From Laguncularia racemosa (Eukaryota > Streptophyta > Magnoliopsida > Myrtales > Combretaceae): 64,000 bases of DNA. Shown here one piece after another: positions 1-12,313 of the stretch. The DNA lies in contig JBBMOL010000201.1 of the NCBI GenBank assembly GCA_037954665.1, positions 682,001 to 746,000 of the forward strand, written 5' to 3'. The notes under the pieces are model-generated. The model was not told the DNA's origin and searched no databases. It worked only from the letters and a program-made list of their open reading frames with translations. Position numbers and translations under genes: made by a program. The first letter of the stretch is position 1, and the number at the start of each line of letters is the position of its first letter.

Positions 1-609
1 TGGAACAACCATGGGAAGATCCTTGCCTTTGTATAAGTTATACTGGACACAGGTTGAAGAGGGCGTGTACTTTCAAGGCACGGCCATGTAGGAGTCAAGC
101 AAATCCATAGAAAGATACATGGCCAAGTACACGGGCGTGTATGTTGCCAGAAGTTTCATAGAAAGGTACACGGCCAAAGTACACGGTCGTGTACACGGCC
201 GTGTATCCCCTGCCGGCCAGCTTGTTCTGTTTTCGCGTTTTTACGCCACTTATCTAAACTACGTCATTTTGGACTTGTTTTACACGAATTGTAACCCTAG
301 TATAAAAGCTCTTAGGGTTTAGAACAATGAACAACTTACATCTTTGAACATTAAACACTTTTGAGAGGCACCTCGCTTGGTTCTTCAAGAACTAAATCGA
401 ACTTATCGGATTGATTTCCGTGGCGTTCATCCCGACTTATCAATCGGTCTTTCATCCCGATTGTAGCGTCTTCATTTTATACCAAGGTTCTTGTCTCGCT
501 TATAGACAACGGGTCGCAGTTTCCACTTTAGGTGTTTAGGCATCTTAGGCAATGAATTTCCGAACGTATTGGTATTGGGTTTCGTCACGGGTTGGCGTGG
601 TTCGTATCA
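1..609 (+). mobile_element. LTR, 3' portion (start lies outside the window)
   Basis: The segment has the order expected of an LTR read on the plus strand. Short palindromic ACACGGCCGTGT-type motifs lie at about 108-216, a TATA box (tataaaag) at 301-308, and the segment ends GTTCGTATCA at 609. Both the motif and the terminus resemble the LTRs of elements A and B further right, read on their coding strand. No primer-binding site follows 609, so this is a 3' LTR or a solo LTR rather than a 5' LTR. The target-site duplication cannot be checked because the left end is missing. Confidence 0.6.
301..308 (+). promoter_or_regulatory. TATA box of the LTR at the window start
   Basis: The sequence tataaaag lies about 85 bases downstream of the palindromic motif cluster. 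The same spacing logic (palindrome array, then TATA) is seen in the LTRs of A, B and the nested solo LTR. Confidence 0.5.
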
Positions 610-610
610 G

Positions 611-711
611 CTAGTCTCATTTTAGGGAACTAAATCATCTATCTTTTAATCTTTATTCATCTCTAATGTGGGTTAGACATCACCTAAAGCTCCTAAATGT
701 GGGGATTTGCT
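611..711. repeat. 101-bp direct repeat, copy 1
   Basis: This segment matches 2619-2719 with only a few substitutions over 101 bp. On the minus strand it lies directly downstream of the degenerate primer-binding site at 756-765, so it may be leader sequence of that LTR family. Confidence 0.75.
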
Positions 712-771
712 TGACCAAGACGATGTTACGCATGAAGTGCACTTCCATGTAGCTTCTTTGTACCATCACAT

Positions 772-1430
772 TGATGTGCCTAAAATTACTAAGCACAATC
801 AAATAACAAATGATGAACAATTCCACAATTGGCGTGATCAATAACATTGTAATTGAATCCTTATTCACGTGGATTCAAATGAACAAGAAACCAAGTTATG
901 CTATGGAATAATGTAAGAACGAAATGGACAATAGATAAGATATGAATGAGTTAGAATTCCAATTAAATTGAATTGAATTAAAATTTGAAAATTAAGAACT
1001 CTAATTCACGTGAATGATAGGAACAACAAAAAGAACCTAGATATGACTCACTAAGTACAATTTGTAGCAACAAGAAATGATTGATATTACTCACAGTTGA
1101 TTTCAAGTAGGTTCTCGCCACAATTTCGATGAAATTGATAAGAGATGGATTGCATGCAAGGATGATCCTCATGGCAACAAAAGGGGTATTTTCTCCAATA
1201 TCAAAAAGCTCCCTAAAACCCTACTTAAGCAAGTATTTATACTTGCTCCCTTTAGGGTTAAAAAGTTCACAAAATTACAACTATGCCACTTTTAGGGTAG
1301 CCGGTCCTAAAAGAAAATTATGACCAAAATAAAAGGTCCCACAAAGCTTACAAAATAAATAGTTCAAAAATAAATTACAAATACAAAAATAATCTTCAAT
1401 AAGCTAGCTTTGCAATGGAAGTCGTCGATT
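772..1430 (-). mobile_element. Decayed 5' LTR fragment, minus orientation
   Basis: Read on the minus strand, this segment has a TATA box (complement of 1233-1241), ends GGCACATCA at 772, and is followed by a degenerate initiator-Met-type primer-binding site (TGGTACAAAG, complement of 756-765). It aligns along most of its length with the plus-strand segment at about 8185-8800, which has the same TATA context and an equivalent primer site. The outer boundary near 1430 is approximate. The copies are inverted, so they are not the two LTRs of one insertion. Confidence 0.5.
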
Positions 1431-2618
1431 CAGCTCATATTCGGTTTTTAGGTCGGTCCATAGATAACCCACAAGCCGAGTCTTAGTGAGGTTGTCCATT
1501 GCCCTATGAAGCCAAATAAGTGTGCCTGTTGGAAAACACAATACAAGAATAATAGAAAAAAGGTTAATTTATAAATAATTTCGGGATCGATGTGCTCAAA
1601 ATGGGCCCTCATCGCCAAGATTTGAAATCTTTTGGCTCTTGCCCTAATGATAGGTCTTGACAGATTTTGATTCCTATCACACATGATGCCAATGGCCTTC
1701 TTAAATATAAAAATATGCATTGCATGATCCATTTTATTCAAGTTGAATATCAATAGATTCACTTATTAGGCAACCAACCAAATTATCACAAACGCTCATA
1801 CTATTTTAAGTCTAAATGAAAAGGAAACCAAATATCAATTAGCTAAATATGATTTAAGGTAATTTGGAAACCATAACCACATCAACCATACACAAGCAGA
1901 TTTCCCAACCCCCTAACACATATATTTGATTTCATGAGCATCGATTATATACATATATTAGTGCACTAAATTACAAGCACAAACCAAATACAATAGTCAT
2001 TATTACTTACCCAACTAAGTTGCTACTAGTCATAATAATCTAAGGGTAGCTCTATCTTGAAATCAGTGTCATTTGATAGAGTAAATAGTAATTCTATAAG
2101 TTCAAGTAGGATATCAATTCCAATTGGTTAAAGTAAATTCATTGGTTTTATTGATTTAGGTTGTTTCGACGTTTTAGTAGTAAATGTTTTTAGTTAAGTT
2201 CATTTTTTCTATTATTTCAAAAGTTTTCATGTGTAATTTCCATTTTTGAAGTCATTTGGGTTGTAGAAATTTGGATTTGGTTCTAAGCAGTTTTAGATGG
2301 CAATGTTTGGGACTTATTTTGAGGTCCTTTTCCTAACTAAGCTTTAGGTTCAGGGAAAATCAACTCTAATTAATCTATATATCTATTTAGGCCTTTGTTT
2401 TGGCATGTATAAGTCACATGTGTTGCTATAAACCCATAGTTTTTTTATCAATAGTTCAATGGAGATCACTAGGCTTTCAGTTTCACTCATCATTCATCCA
2501 TATGTCTTGCTTTTCATCCTAAATCAAAGGATTTAACTTTCCTACTTATCCTAATGATATTCTACTAAAATTATATTATGAAAATGTTGAAAAATGTGGG
2601 TAGAATTCCTCCTTGGTA
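1431..2618. other. AT-rich spacer, nothing recognised
   Basis: Only short open frames with no recognisable motif were seen. The minus-strand frame at 1448-1762 has no family resemblance that I can name. Confidence 0.4.
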
Positions 2619-2719
2619 CTAGTCTCAGTTTAGGGAACTAAATCATCTATCTTTTAATCTTTATTCATCTCTAATGTAGGTCAGACATCACCTAAAGCTC
2701 CTAATTTGGGGGATTTGCT
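2619..2719. repeat. 101-bp direct repeat, copy 2
   Basis: Second copy of the segment at 611-711, in the same orientation. Here it is not adjacent to a recognisable LTR. Confidence 0.75.
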
Positions 2720-4149
2720 CAATATATCAAATATAAATATCACTTATACACCTCAATAGTGGCGACCAAGATAGGATAATAAGTTCAAAGTGTTATCCTT
2801 TCCATTTCCATTAAAATTTACACTACAATCTTACTTACATGGAGTTACAGCACATTATCATTTATCATAGTTGGAGTTTACAACATATCCTTCAAAATCA
2901 TTTAGCAGTATGGCTAAAATACATTGCTAAGATTACAGAATTAGAGAGTTTCCTAACTATCCTAACTTACTAAAACATGATTACAACATAAGAAATAGAA
3001 GGAGTACGTTCTAGTTCATGCTTACTCTTATTAGCCTTCTAGTGCACACACCTATACTAACTTCGTTGCTCCCATTTTTCTTAGTGTTCACTTGTCTTTT
3101 TCCTTTTGGTTTAGGCTCTTCTAAAACTCCTTTAATTGGCATGGGATGATGTTGGAGTAGGGGATTTATAAGGGGGGTTTTGTGTGGTGGTTTCCCTTTC
3201 AAGGTAGTTGGATATGGTGGTTTACTAATTGTTTCTAAGGTCTTTTTAGAGTGTTTTTTCTAGTGAGAATTTCATATGGTAAGGTGTCCAAATTTCACAT
3301 ATAGATGGGAGCTAAATGTAGAGCTTTTGGTTGCTTAAGTGACAGGTCGGACACAATGGGTAATAGAATAAGTTGGTCAATGGGCTTTCATGTTGGTTAA
3401 GGGAATGGTTTGGATTAAATCACTTGAAATTTTTAGTAATGGTCATTTCCATTAGAATTAAGTTCTTTTTTGCCTTAAACCTACACACTTAGGAGTACTT
3501 GGCATATTACAAGCCCTTGGATCAAGTGTATTGTCACCTTCGCCTCCCTAAGATGCAGCCGACGGTCCTTAGTGTTTTCCTAGCCCCGTTAATTGTTTTG
3601 TCCACTAGTTAATCAATGTGGCTAGTTAAGGTATAATTAGGGTATTTTTTTAAAGGTCAAAATGGATTATGGATCATTTTTTTAAGTTAATGATAGGTGT
3701 GAAAGGGCTAAATTGCCCTTCTTGCTCCATACCATTTAGGGGTAATTGTTTTCTATTCTTTGTATTGTTTGATTTGATTAATTAGTATGACTAATTCTCA
3801 TTATATTAAGTGATCTTTTATATTATTCTTAGTATAGATTATTGCTTTTAAAGTTTTGTTTTCAATTGAATTGGAAATTTTAGTTATCCGAGCTTTGGGT
3901 TAACTTTGACAATCTTTAATATGACTCTAAGGTTTGTTAATCGATTTAGGATTTTAGAATTTTCAATTTGGGTCTTGAGTAAACTTAGTTAGGATTTATC
4001 ACTCTTAATGTAATGTTTTAGCGTTAAAAGTCATCTAGGGTTTTGATCTTCTAAGGTTTGGGTACACTAGTCATATCGTTGATCCTAAAGCAAATCTTAA
4101 GTATAAAGTTATACTTTGTGTTCATTTTTCGATGCATTTCCTAATACTC
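2720..4149. other. Spacer, possibly the decayed 3' end of the Tekay-like element
   Basis: This lies just beyond the pol 3' end of the minus-strand Gypsy relic and would be expected to hold its 3' LTR. No direct-repeat partner on the far side was found by eye, so no LTR is called. No genes were recognised. Confidence 0.3.
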
Positions 4150-4249
4150 CCACTAGACCAAGCTCTTGATCTTGAAATGTTTGGGGTTTTCATCCTCTTC
4201 ACCACACTTTCCACCTCCTTCCCCCTAATAACCTCTTAAAATAAGTTTT

Positions 4250-5564
4250 GTCCTCAAAACTTGAAAACGTACTTGAATTTGCAAACAAGTGCACATATCT
4301 TCTCTTCACCTGATCTTCAGCTTCCTAAGTAACCTCTTCCTTTTTATGATTTTGCTATTCAACCTTGATGTATTTCATTGCCTTGTTTCTCAACTTTTGA
4401 GTCTTTTAGTCCAAGATCTAAATCAGATGTTCTTTGTATGTTAGGTTTTGTCTTTAAGACCACTAGTTCTAATGTAGTAATCTAATCAAGGTTTGGAATA
4501 TGTTTGAGTAAGACCAACACGTGGAATACATTGAATTTTTGATAGGTTTGGAGTTAACACCAAGCAATAGGCCAAATTCTAAATTCTTTCTAGTGTTTCA
4601 AATGGTCCAATATAACAAAGGCTTAATTTCCCTTGTGTTATGGTGCTATGTATAGTCTTAATTGGGCTTGCTTTCAAATATACATGATCCCCTACCTCAA
4701 ATTCCAAAGCCTATCATTTTTTATCTACCCAGCTCTTCTATTCGTCCTAGGCCTCCTTCATCTTGTTCTTAATGATGGCCACTTTATCTACAACTTCTTG
4801 TATTAGATCAAGCCCTATTATAAGTTTTTCCACATCATCCCAAAATAATGGCAATTGATCCGGCCATATGAGTCTCCATATGGAGGCATCTTAATTGTAG
4901 AGTGGTAACTATTATTGTATGTAAGTGAATATCCCAACTCCCTTTGAACTTAATTACATGGGCTCGACGCATGTCTTCCAAAGTCTAAACGGTCCTCTCT
5001 AATTGACTGTCAATTTGGGGATGATAAGTTATACTAAATTGTAACTTAGTCCCCAAGGCTTTCAATAGGCTTCCCCAAAACCTTGACACAAATCTAAGGT
5101 CTTTGTTTGATATAATGCTTGTAGCTACTCCATGAAGTCATACTATTTCTCAGACATAGATCTTAGCCAACTTTTCCAGTGAATACTTCATATTAATAGG
5201 AAGGAAGTGTGTAGATTTGGTGAGTTTATCCACTACAATCCAAATGGCATCATACCTTAACATAGTTTTCGGTAAGCTACTTATGAAATCCATCATAATT
5301 TGGTTTCATTTTCACTTTGGAATAGGCCAAGGTTGAAGGAGCTTTCTTGGCCTTTAGTGTTCTATTTTCAATCTGACATGTGTCACATTTCATTACAAAT
5401 TTTGCCATGTCTTGTTTCTTTCCATTCCACTTCTCCTTAAGATCTTGATATGTAGTCGAAATGGTGTGCCTCTAAGGTGCGCACAGTCTTCTATTCATTC
5501 AAACAATCCCATTGTCTCGAACTTAAAAGTCTACATACTTGTTAGTGTGTATTCCTTATTTTAC
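4250..5564 (-). pseudogene. Integrase region, heavily degraded
   Basis: This lies where integrase follows RNase H in Gypsy pol. No open frame of useful length survives. The assignment rests mainly on position and on scattered residual similarity on the minus strand. Confidence 0.45.
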
Positions 5565-6133
5565 CTACATTAATGTAGGGTCTTTTTGTTGAGCCTCTTT
5601 AATCCTTTCCAACAACGTAGGTTCGATGTTCAAATTTGACAACATTGAATCTGCATTGCTCCATGCAAACTCAAGATTAAGTCTTTCAAAATTTTGGATC
5701 AGTTCCTTTCGTTTAGTCAATAGGGATGCAACTTCAATGCGATTATTCCTACTCAATGCATCAATAATTGCATTCACTTTTCTTAGGCAATAATTTATTC
5801 CCAAATCATACTCTTTGATTAGCTCTAGCCATTGTCTTTGTCTCATATTTAACTCTTTTTGCATAAATAAGTACTTTGAGACTTTTTGTGGTTAGTATAT
5901 ATCTTGCAACTCTGATGGTATAAGTAATGCCCTAACAATTTTAAGGCAATGACTATTGTAACTAGTTCCAAGTCATGTGTCAGGTAATTTTGTTCATACA
6001 GTTCATGTGGTCGCAATTGTCTCGAGGCATAAAAGATTACCTTCCCTTTTTGCATCAACACACAACCAATTTCATTTCTCAAAGCATCATTGTACTTATA
6101 CACTGTAAATGGCTCTCTACTGTTAGGTGACAC
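5565..6133 (-). pseudogene. RNase H remnant in two overlapping frames
   Basis: The first frame (5849-6133) reads GCVLMQKGKVIFYASRQL and then THDLELVTIVIALKLLGHYL, a classic Gypsy RNase H. The second frame (5565-5864) continues with QKELNMRQRQWLELIKEYD and VNAIIDALSR, the end of RNase H. The switch of frame inside the domain is a frameshift mutation. Confidence 0.85.
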
Positions 6134-6199
6134 CAGGATTGTTGTTGATACTAACCTTTGCTTTAGCTCTTGAAATGTTTATTCCCTTGTATCAGTCCA

Positions 6200-7053
6200 T
6201 TCAAACCTTTCATTTTTTTCTATCAATTGGGTAAGAGGTTTAGCTATTTTTGAAAAATCCTTAACAAATTTCCTATAATACCTTACTAACCTAGAAAACT
6301 TCACACCTCAGTCATCATCTCAGGCTGTTTCCAATCCACTATAGCCTTAATTTTCTCTAAGTCTATTGATATAACTCACTTAGAAATGATGTTTCTAAGG
6401 AATGATATCTCTTTTAACCAAAAGTCGCAAATATATAATTTAGCGTATAGTTTATGTTACCTCAAAAGTTTGAAGTATAGTCCTTAAGTGTTCTTTATGT
6501 TGTTTAGTTGTAGCTAAATAAACCAAAATGTTGTCAATGAAGATGATCAAGAACTTATTTAGAAGGAATTAAAAGATCCCATCCATCAAGTCCATGAAAG
6601 TAGTCGATGCACTTGTCAACCCAAATGGCATTACCAAGAACTCATAATGTTTGTATCAAGTTTTGAAAGTTGTCTTAAGAACATCTTCTAGCTTAATCCA
6701 AAGCATAAATCAATTCACAAAGATGCACTAGCTCCTTGCAACTGGTCGAATAAGTTATCGATTTGGAGTAATGGATATTTGTTCTTTATAGTGGCCTTGT
6801 TTAAGTCTTAATAATCAATGTCAAGTCATAGAAAGCCATCTTTATTTTTCACGAATAGCATAGGTGCTCCCTATGTTGGGACACTTAGCCAGATAAAACC
6901 ATAGTCCAATAACTCCTGTAACTGCTTTTTCAACTCATTGAGCTTTATCGAGGCCATTTTGTAGGGTGCTTTCGAACTAAGTTCAATCTTTGGCATTAAG
7001 TTGATCTCAAAATCTATATCCCTTTTGGGTGGTAGTCTTAGTAATTCTTCCAA
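6200..7053 (-). pseudogene. Reverse transcriptase remnant
   Basis: The N-terminal lead-in is readable at 6871-7053 (LPPKRDIDF, SKAPYKMA, LLDYGFIWLSVPT). The catalytic box is visible at about 6531-6548 on the minus strand as FIDNIL, where active enzymes have (Y/F)(V/I)DD. The second catalytic Asp has become Asn, and several stops separate the two regions, so this enzyme is dead. Confidence 0.75.
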
Positions 7054-7188
7054 AAATACATCAAGGATTTCATTGACTACTTAAATATGTTCCAAGTTGG
7101 GCTTTTCAGCCTTTGCTTCTACATTATTCATTAGGCTCTAAATCTAAGGGATTTTCTCATTGCTCATAATAATCTTATATGAGTTTAA

Positions 7189-7485
7189 TTATGGAAATCT
7201 TGAAAGAGTGGATTCTCCTATGAATTTTACCTTCAACCCATCAGAATCTTCAAATGCCACTGTCTTTCCTTGGTAATTCATTATAGCCTTAGCAACTAAC
7301 ATCCAATTCATTCCTAATATGGCATCATACTTATTCATGTTTAGCATGATAAGATCCATGTTGGTCTTATGTTTCTGGATCTCCATCGAGCATTTCTTGA
7401 TCATCTCATTGTTGACTACAACACTCCCCGTAGGTGACTTTATAGCGAAGCTTGAGTTTGTTGTAATTTGGGTAATCTTACTCAT
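7189..7485 (-). pseudogene. Aspartic protease C-terminal remnant
   Basis: A 98-residue frame ends in a recognisable protease-to-RT linker, with DAILGMNWM about two thirds along. This matches the D(A/V)ILGMDWL signature of Tekay/Del-type proteases. The active-site D(S/T)G portion is not preserved in the open frame. Not functional. Confidence 0.7.
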
Positions 7486-7918
7486 TTAACTACCTTAGGG
7501 GTCATATGGGTTGATCGGAGATCATAATGTTTCTTAAGTCTAAAAGGATAAGACTTAAGTTTGAGTGTATATTCTATTTATATATCTAATTAGGTATTGA
7601 ATTTCGTTACTAAGGCTGTTATGATAGGTTTGCTTATCTTTTAATGTTTTGCTCTTTAGTTAAAGGAAATGTAAGTATTGAGTTTATGTACTTACCTACA
7701 ACAAACTTGATATCACTTATACCATTGGTGTCAAAAGCAGCGAACTCCTCTTTCCTATAAAACTTGCCATCCTAAGCTCCTTCAAGGTTATACACTCGAG
7801 CAGTGTTAAAGGTAAGGTTAGCATGATTACCATTGTTGCCTTAGCCATTTCCATTCTTGTTAGCTACTAGCCTCTCTATAATTTGTAAGGGTTTAGTTGG
7901 TAGTGTAGCTACTTGCTG

Positions 7919-8119
7919 TCACCTTGAGCAATTAACTGACAAGTGGCCTTCTTGTTTATAATAGAAACAAGTGGTTATACTCTTCTTTGGACATTTAGTG
8001 ATGTGATGTGTTGCCTTCTCACAATAATAACACTTATTTCTCAATAGCGAACATTCCCTAAGGTAATGCTTACCCTTACATTTCCAGCATAGTATGAGTG
8101 GGGTATTCTTTGGCCTCAC
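7919..8119 (-). pseudogene. gag nucleocapsid remnant with zinc knuckles
   Basis: The frame carries three tandem zinc-knuckle-like motifs. The middle one is a regular CX2CX4HX4C (CYYCEKATHHITKC). The first has lost one spacer residue (CX2CX3HX4C). The third has Tyr in place of its second Cys. In the family this domain binds RNA for packaging. The matrix and capsid part of gag is absent, because the sequence to the right belongs to another element. Confidence 0.8.
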
Positions 8120-8184
8120 CCTTGTTTAAAGGGAACTATGGGGGTGCGCAAATTTCTTCTTATTTCCACTATATCCCAATTGTG

Positions 8185-8800
8185 TGGCATTTTTTAGAAA
8201 ACATTCACTTTACTTGTACTTGTCATTTTATTTTTGAACCGATCACTTTGCAATCATTTTTGGGATATTTTTTATTTGTTTGTATTTTGCTGAATTAGAA
8301 CCAGTCACTTAGTGGTATAAGCGTAATTTTTTAGACATTTTAACTTTAATTGGAGCAAGTATAAATAGTTGCTAAGTAAGGTTTGTAAGGTACTTTTGAA
8401 CATTTCACAAATCTGAAATTTTGTGCCATCGAAAGCTACCCCCTTTCACGTCTCATACTCTTATCAATTTCATAATTGGAATTGTGGTGAGTGGCTTAAG
8501 GATTGGAATTGCTAGTGTGTTATATCTAGTGTATGATTGGAATTGGTTACTTGTTCTTGAACACGCCATTTAGGGTTCCATTTTCAATTTAGGGTCATAC
8601 CTCAATTGATTGGAATTAGTTCCTATTTGTGCCATCTTTTATATATATTACAATTACAAGTGAAGCTTATCCTCATTTTCATAGAAGCCCCTAGAGTTTT
8701 AAGGATGTTAATGTGTTTGTTGAAATCACGCATCTTGTGGTTTGTTATATGATTCTTCATTTCTTATTGTTTAATTGCAATCAACAATTGAAGCACATCA
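8185..8800 (+). mobile_element. Decayed 5' LTR fragment, plus orientation
   Basis: The segment has a TATA box (tataaata) at 8360-8367, ends AAGCACATCA at 8800, and is followed at 8807-8818 by TGGTATCAAAGC, one base off the common initiator-Met primer-binding site. It is the inverted relative of 772-1430. No gag follows, so only the LTR and primer site remain. The left boundary is approximate. Confidence 0.55.
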
Positions 8801-8818
8801 TAATTTTGGTATCAAAGC

Positions 8819-10363
8819 ATATCACACTTAGTTATTCAAGCTTGGTCATGCCCATATTTGTGGATTTGTTTAATTGCTTCTACAATTGCAATTATGTACA
8901 TGTGCTTTAGATTTTTTAGCACATCATAGTAATAGTACCTCATAGACATTTGATGGGACCTTAGTCCCTTAATGTTATGATGCTCACTATGTTATGTTTA
9001 ATTATTTTGTCTTTGTATTACTTGGAAATGCTAAATCCTGCTCAGGGTAATTGGATGTGAGTATGCTTTGTATACCGTAAGACAAATCCCTAAGTAACAA
9101 AGGGATTATTCTAGGGTTTCCATATATTGTATGATAGGCTGTTATGTCTAAAGTATTTCTTGAGGCATGACACCATTAAAAAAAAAAAGCACATTAACCC
9201 CTTGTAATTTCTCTTTATATAGAGTTATAATTCTTAGAATATCAAGGTAAGTACAAGAATATATAGATTTTTGTTATGCATATTTTTTTTTAATATATTC
9301 TCCTGGTTATACCATTTAACGTTTTACACATATTGGAATACTCCCATTAAGCAACTAGACATTGTCTACTCTTTAGAAATTATGTAATTGTTTTTATTAA
9401 GGTTTGTTACCTTCAAATCACTAATAATAGCAAGTAATGTTGATAATATCATGTTAGCCTTGCAAGTTGCAAATCCATAATTTATTAATCGCATGGTTTG
9501 GTTTCTTCAACAAGTATTGCTATCTTTTTTTAATAGTGAAGAACAATCAAATTTGACATTAGTTTCATGAGCCCATTTTTTCTTTTTTCAATTTTTATTT
9601 CAAACAACTTGCTTCAACATATTTTGTTTGCATATGGACACAAATGATAATATTGTTATGCTTCATTTCTTTTACATAGTTGTTGATTGGCATAAGGCAA
9701 GTGGTTTTAGGAATTTTCTTAATATAGTTTAGTTTATTTAATAGTTGAGAAGCGTGAGTTTTCTTTTAATTTAAACTGTACTTTTCATAAAGGTTCATGC
9801 CTCCCCATCTAATTACTATTTTTTATAGGAAAAGTTCAATCTGAGCTCGAAGGATTATGAGAAGCGGCCATTGATCTTTCATAAGATAGTAAAACATATA
9901 GTGAGTTGCAACATCAATTAAAACAAAAGTATGAGAAGAATGATAAAGGTAAGAGAGCATGTCAAAAAGTGCCAAAGGGTTTGGGTCACCGGCTAGTTGA
10001 TTTATTTACTTTATCCAATTTCTTTAATAATAACCCCAATTATAAGGTAATTTTCCTATTTAATCCTCATATTATATGTCTCTACATCTAATAATCTAGT
10101 TAATTTCTATTTTCATGAAAAAAAAAACATTATGCAATTAATATTGTAAACCAAGGAAAGATGCTATATCACCACACCATAGGCACAAAATCATTCATGA
10201 ACATTCATCATAGTAAGGCATAAAAAGATCACTTCTTTTTCAATCTTAGTTTTAATTTTATCATCATTGTATATGTAGTCAAGAAGTTATGAAAGATCTT
10301 ACAAGAGTAGTGGTGTGGAGTGGTTGTGAAATGGGTGCCTAGAATGGGGTTATGTTTGTGGTG
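8819..10363. other. AT-rich spacer, nothing recognised
   Basis: No gene or element ends could be recognised. A short plus-strand frame at 9906-10091 begins with a Lys-rich stretch and may be an exon relic, but it matches nothing I know. Confidence 0.4.
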
Positions 10364-10766
10364 GGGATTGTCGAGTCTAATTTTTGAATTCCCATTCCTA
10401 ATCCGATCTAACTATGCTCATCTAATCTAGATCCTCGACTTGAGTTAGGAATTTCGTTTGATTTTTGGAGTCGCCACCCAACTGTTGTTGGGAAAAAGTG
10501 AATTAAGACTAAAGGAGCGGATTAGTCTTAATTTAGACTACTAGTCGTCGTTATTTCCTCTTCTCGTTTTTTGTGAGAAGAGAAAAAGGGAAAACCAGAG
10601 TTTCTAAGTCCGGAGGCTAACCTATTAAAACCTTTACTGTTACCACCTAATCTCTCAAAATTGTTCATCTCTAGAAATGTGTTTCATTGTGTCTTTATTA
10701 CTTTTATTATGTTTTTGAATTTATTCAAGAAAAATTATTTTTCATTTATTTTAGGGGGTTGACCCG

Positions 10767-12313
10767 TGATAAGATCACATTATACTTATATTTTCTTTTG
10801 GACTTATATTAAATTTATTTTAATATTATAAGAAAATATAAAGAAATGATACTTAATGGTATTTATTGTGAAAATACAGGTTTTGAGGACCCAAAAGTAA
10901 ATTACAAGTTAATTGGAGGAGTTTTTCACAAAATTTAAGAAGTGAGCGAAGGATTGCACTGAAGGCCGCCGTCCTTGGGCCGGCCTACATTCAAAGCCGC
11001 CGGCCTTAAGCCGGCCTTGAGCCGGCCTTTAAGCCGGCCTACATTCAAGGCCGCCGGCCTTGAGCCGGCCTTCATTACTCCCCGGATATCCATTGCGAGA
11101 ATCTCTCCAAAATCGTATCCTAATTAATTTGCTGACTCAAATTCTCATCAGATCCACCTCATCCCCCTCCTCTTTGGATCTATAAATAGACCCCTTGTGT
11201 GAACCTTGGAAGCATCCCTTTTTGTTGGAGAATCCATCCTTTCTTTTGTTTAGAATCCTTTTGTTCTTCTTCTTTGTTTTAGCATCATTTGTCTTTCTTT
11301 TGAATCATTAGAATTTCCTTAGGTACTTTAGATTTTTCCAAAGTTTAGTTTGAAGGAAGAATGTCATTTTGTTGAAGTTTGCTTTCAATTGAAGAATTCA
11401 AGGAGTCATTTTTGAAGATTGAAGCTCTTGAAGATTATAACCATTGTTTCATTTACTTTATTTTCTTTTATGCCATTTATTAGTTGTTTAATATGAATTC
11501 CATTGCACCTCTTTATTTCAATTGTTTTTATGCAACTCATACTATAATGTTCTAAATCATCCTTGTGGAAAATTGGATGAAACTCTAGAATGTTAAAAGG
11601 ATAATTGTAGCCATGTTATGTAATTAGGAATTATTAGGATTATTCATGATTGCAATTCCTTTGATTTCAATTATAATCAGTCTTTGATTATAATTGTTAG
11701 AAATCCTTTTGATACGGGAATTGATTAGGATTTGTTAGGAATTCTTAATTAGATTGATTATCAATACGGGAGTTGCGATAATTGGTTTAATTAGAGTTTA
11801 TGGAGGGCGCAATGCAATGTTTCTTGTTAATTAATCACTAAGGGATTAGGGTTAATTGATTTAGGGCATTAGTTGTTTGTAGCATCGGGAGGTGTATGAA
11901 CATAATTTTGATTCCTTGGTTAATTGGAGACGCGGAAGCCGACTAATTGATTTAAGGTCAACATCCCTAAAAAGGATTTTCTAAACTCACTTGAATAACC
12001 TTATAACCACTAGTTGACATAACTTGGTAGCAATTTGATTAACAAATCTAGGGTGAATTCTAATTTCCCTTGTTCATAATTGATAGATTCGTCATAAAAT
12101 TTTTCTTGTTGCTTTAAGTTAAATTTTTAGATTAGACATTTCAAAACCCCTTTTTAATCACCTAGATATTGATAAGAATTGCCATAGATCTAGTACTCTA
12201 TTGGTTCCTCGAGGGATCGACAACCTTACTTTTCACCACTTTATTACTTGATACGACCAGTGCACTTGCTGCAATTTACGCTCCCATTATATATATATGT
12301 TCTGAGTGTATCA
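10767..12313 (+). mobile_element. Nested 1547-bp solo LTR
   Basis: It interrupts the 3' LTR of the Ogre-like element. The flanks carry a 5-bp duplication, ACCCG, at 10762-10766 and 12314-12318, and the uninterrupted target is visible in the other LTR near 21295. Termini are TGATAAG...GTGTATCA. A cluster of AAGGCCGGCCTT-type palindromes lies at about 10961-11072 and a TATA box at 11181-11189, so the promoter points along the plus strand. There is no internal domain, which indicates recombination between two LTRs of a former full element. It resembles Athila/Tat LTRs near its end, but the family is uncertain. Confidence 0.9.
11181..11189 (+). promoter_or_regulatory. TATA box of the nested solo LTR
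   Basis: The sequence tataaatag lies about 110 bases downstream of the GGCCGGCC palindrome cluster. Confidence 0.6.

Larger units (their letters stand above)
4150..8125 (-). mobile_element. Decayed Ty3/Gypsy chromovirus (Tekay/Del-like), gag to integrase
   Basis: Reading leftward on the minus strand, the order is gag zinc knuckles, aspartic protease remnant, reverse transcriptase, RNase H and an integrase region, which is the Ty3/Gypsy order. The protease-end motif AILGMNWM and the RT lead-in (LPPKRDIDF, then SKAPYKMA) resemble Tekay/Del elements. The frame is broken many times by stops and shifts, so the copy is dead and old. Its gag is cut off near 8125, where sequence of the plus-strand LTR fragment begins. 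No matching LTR pair was identified. Confidence 0.85.

Noticed and set aside
9906..10091. 61-residue Lys-rich plus-strand frame
   Set aside because: It could be an exon relic, but no family resemblance or splice context could be supported.
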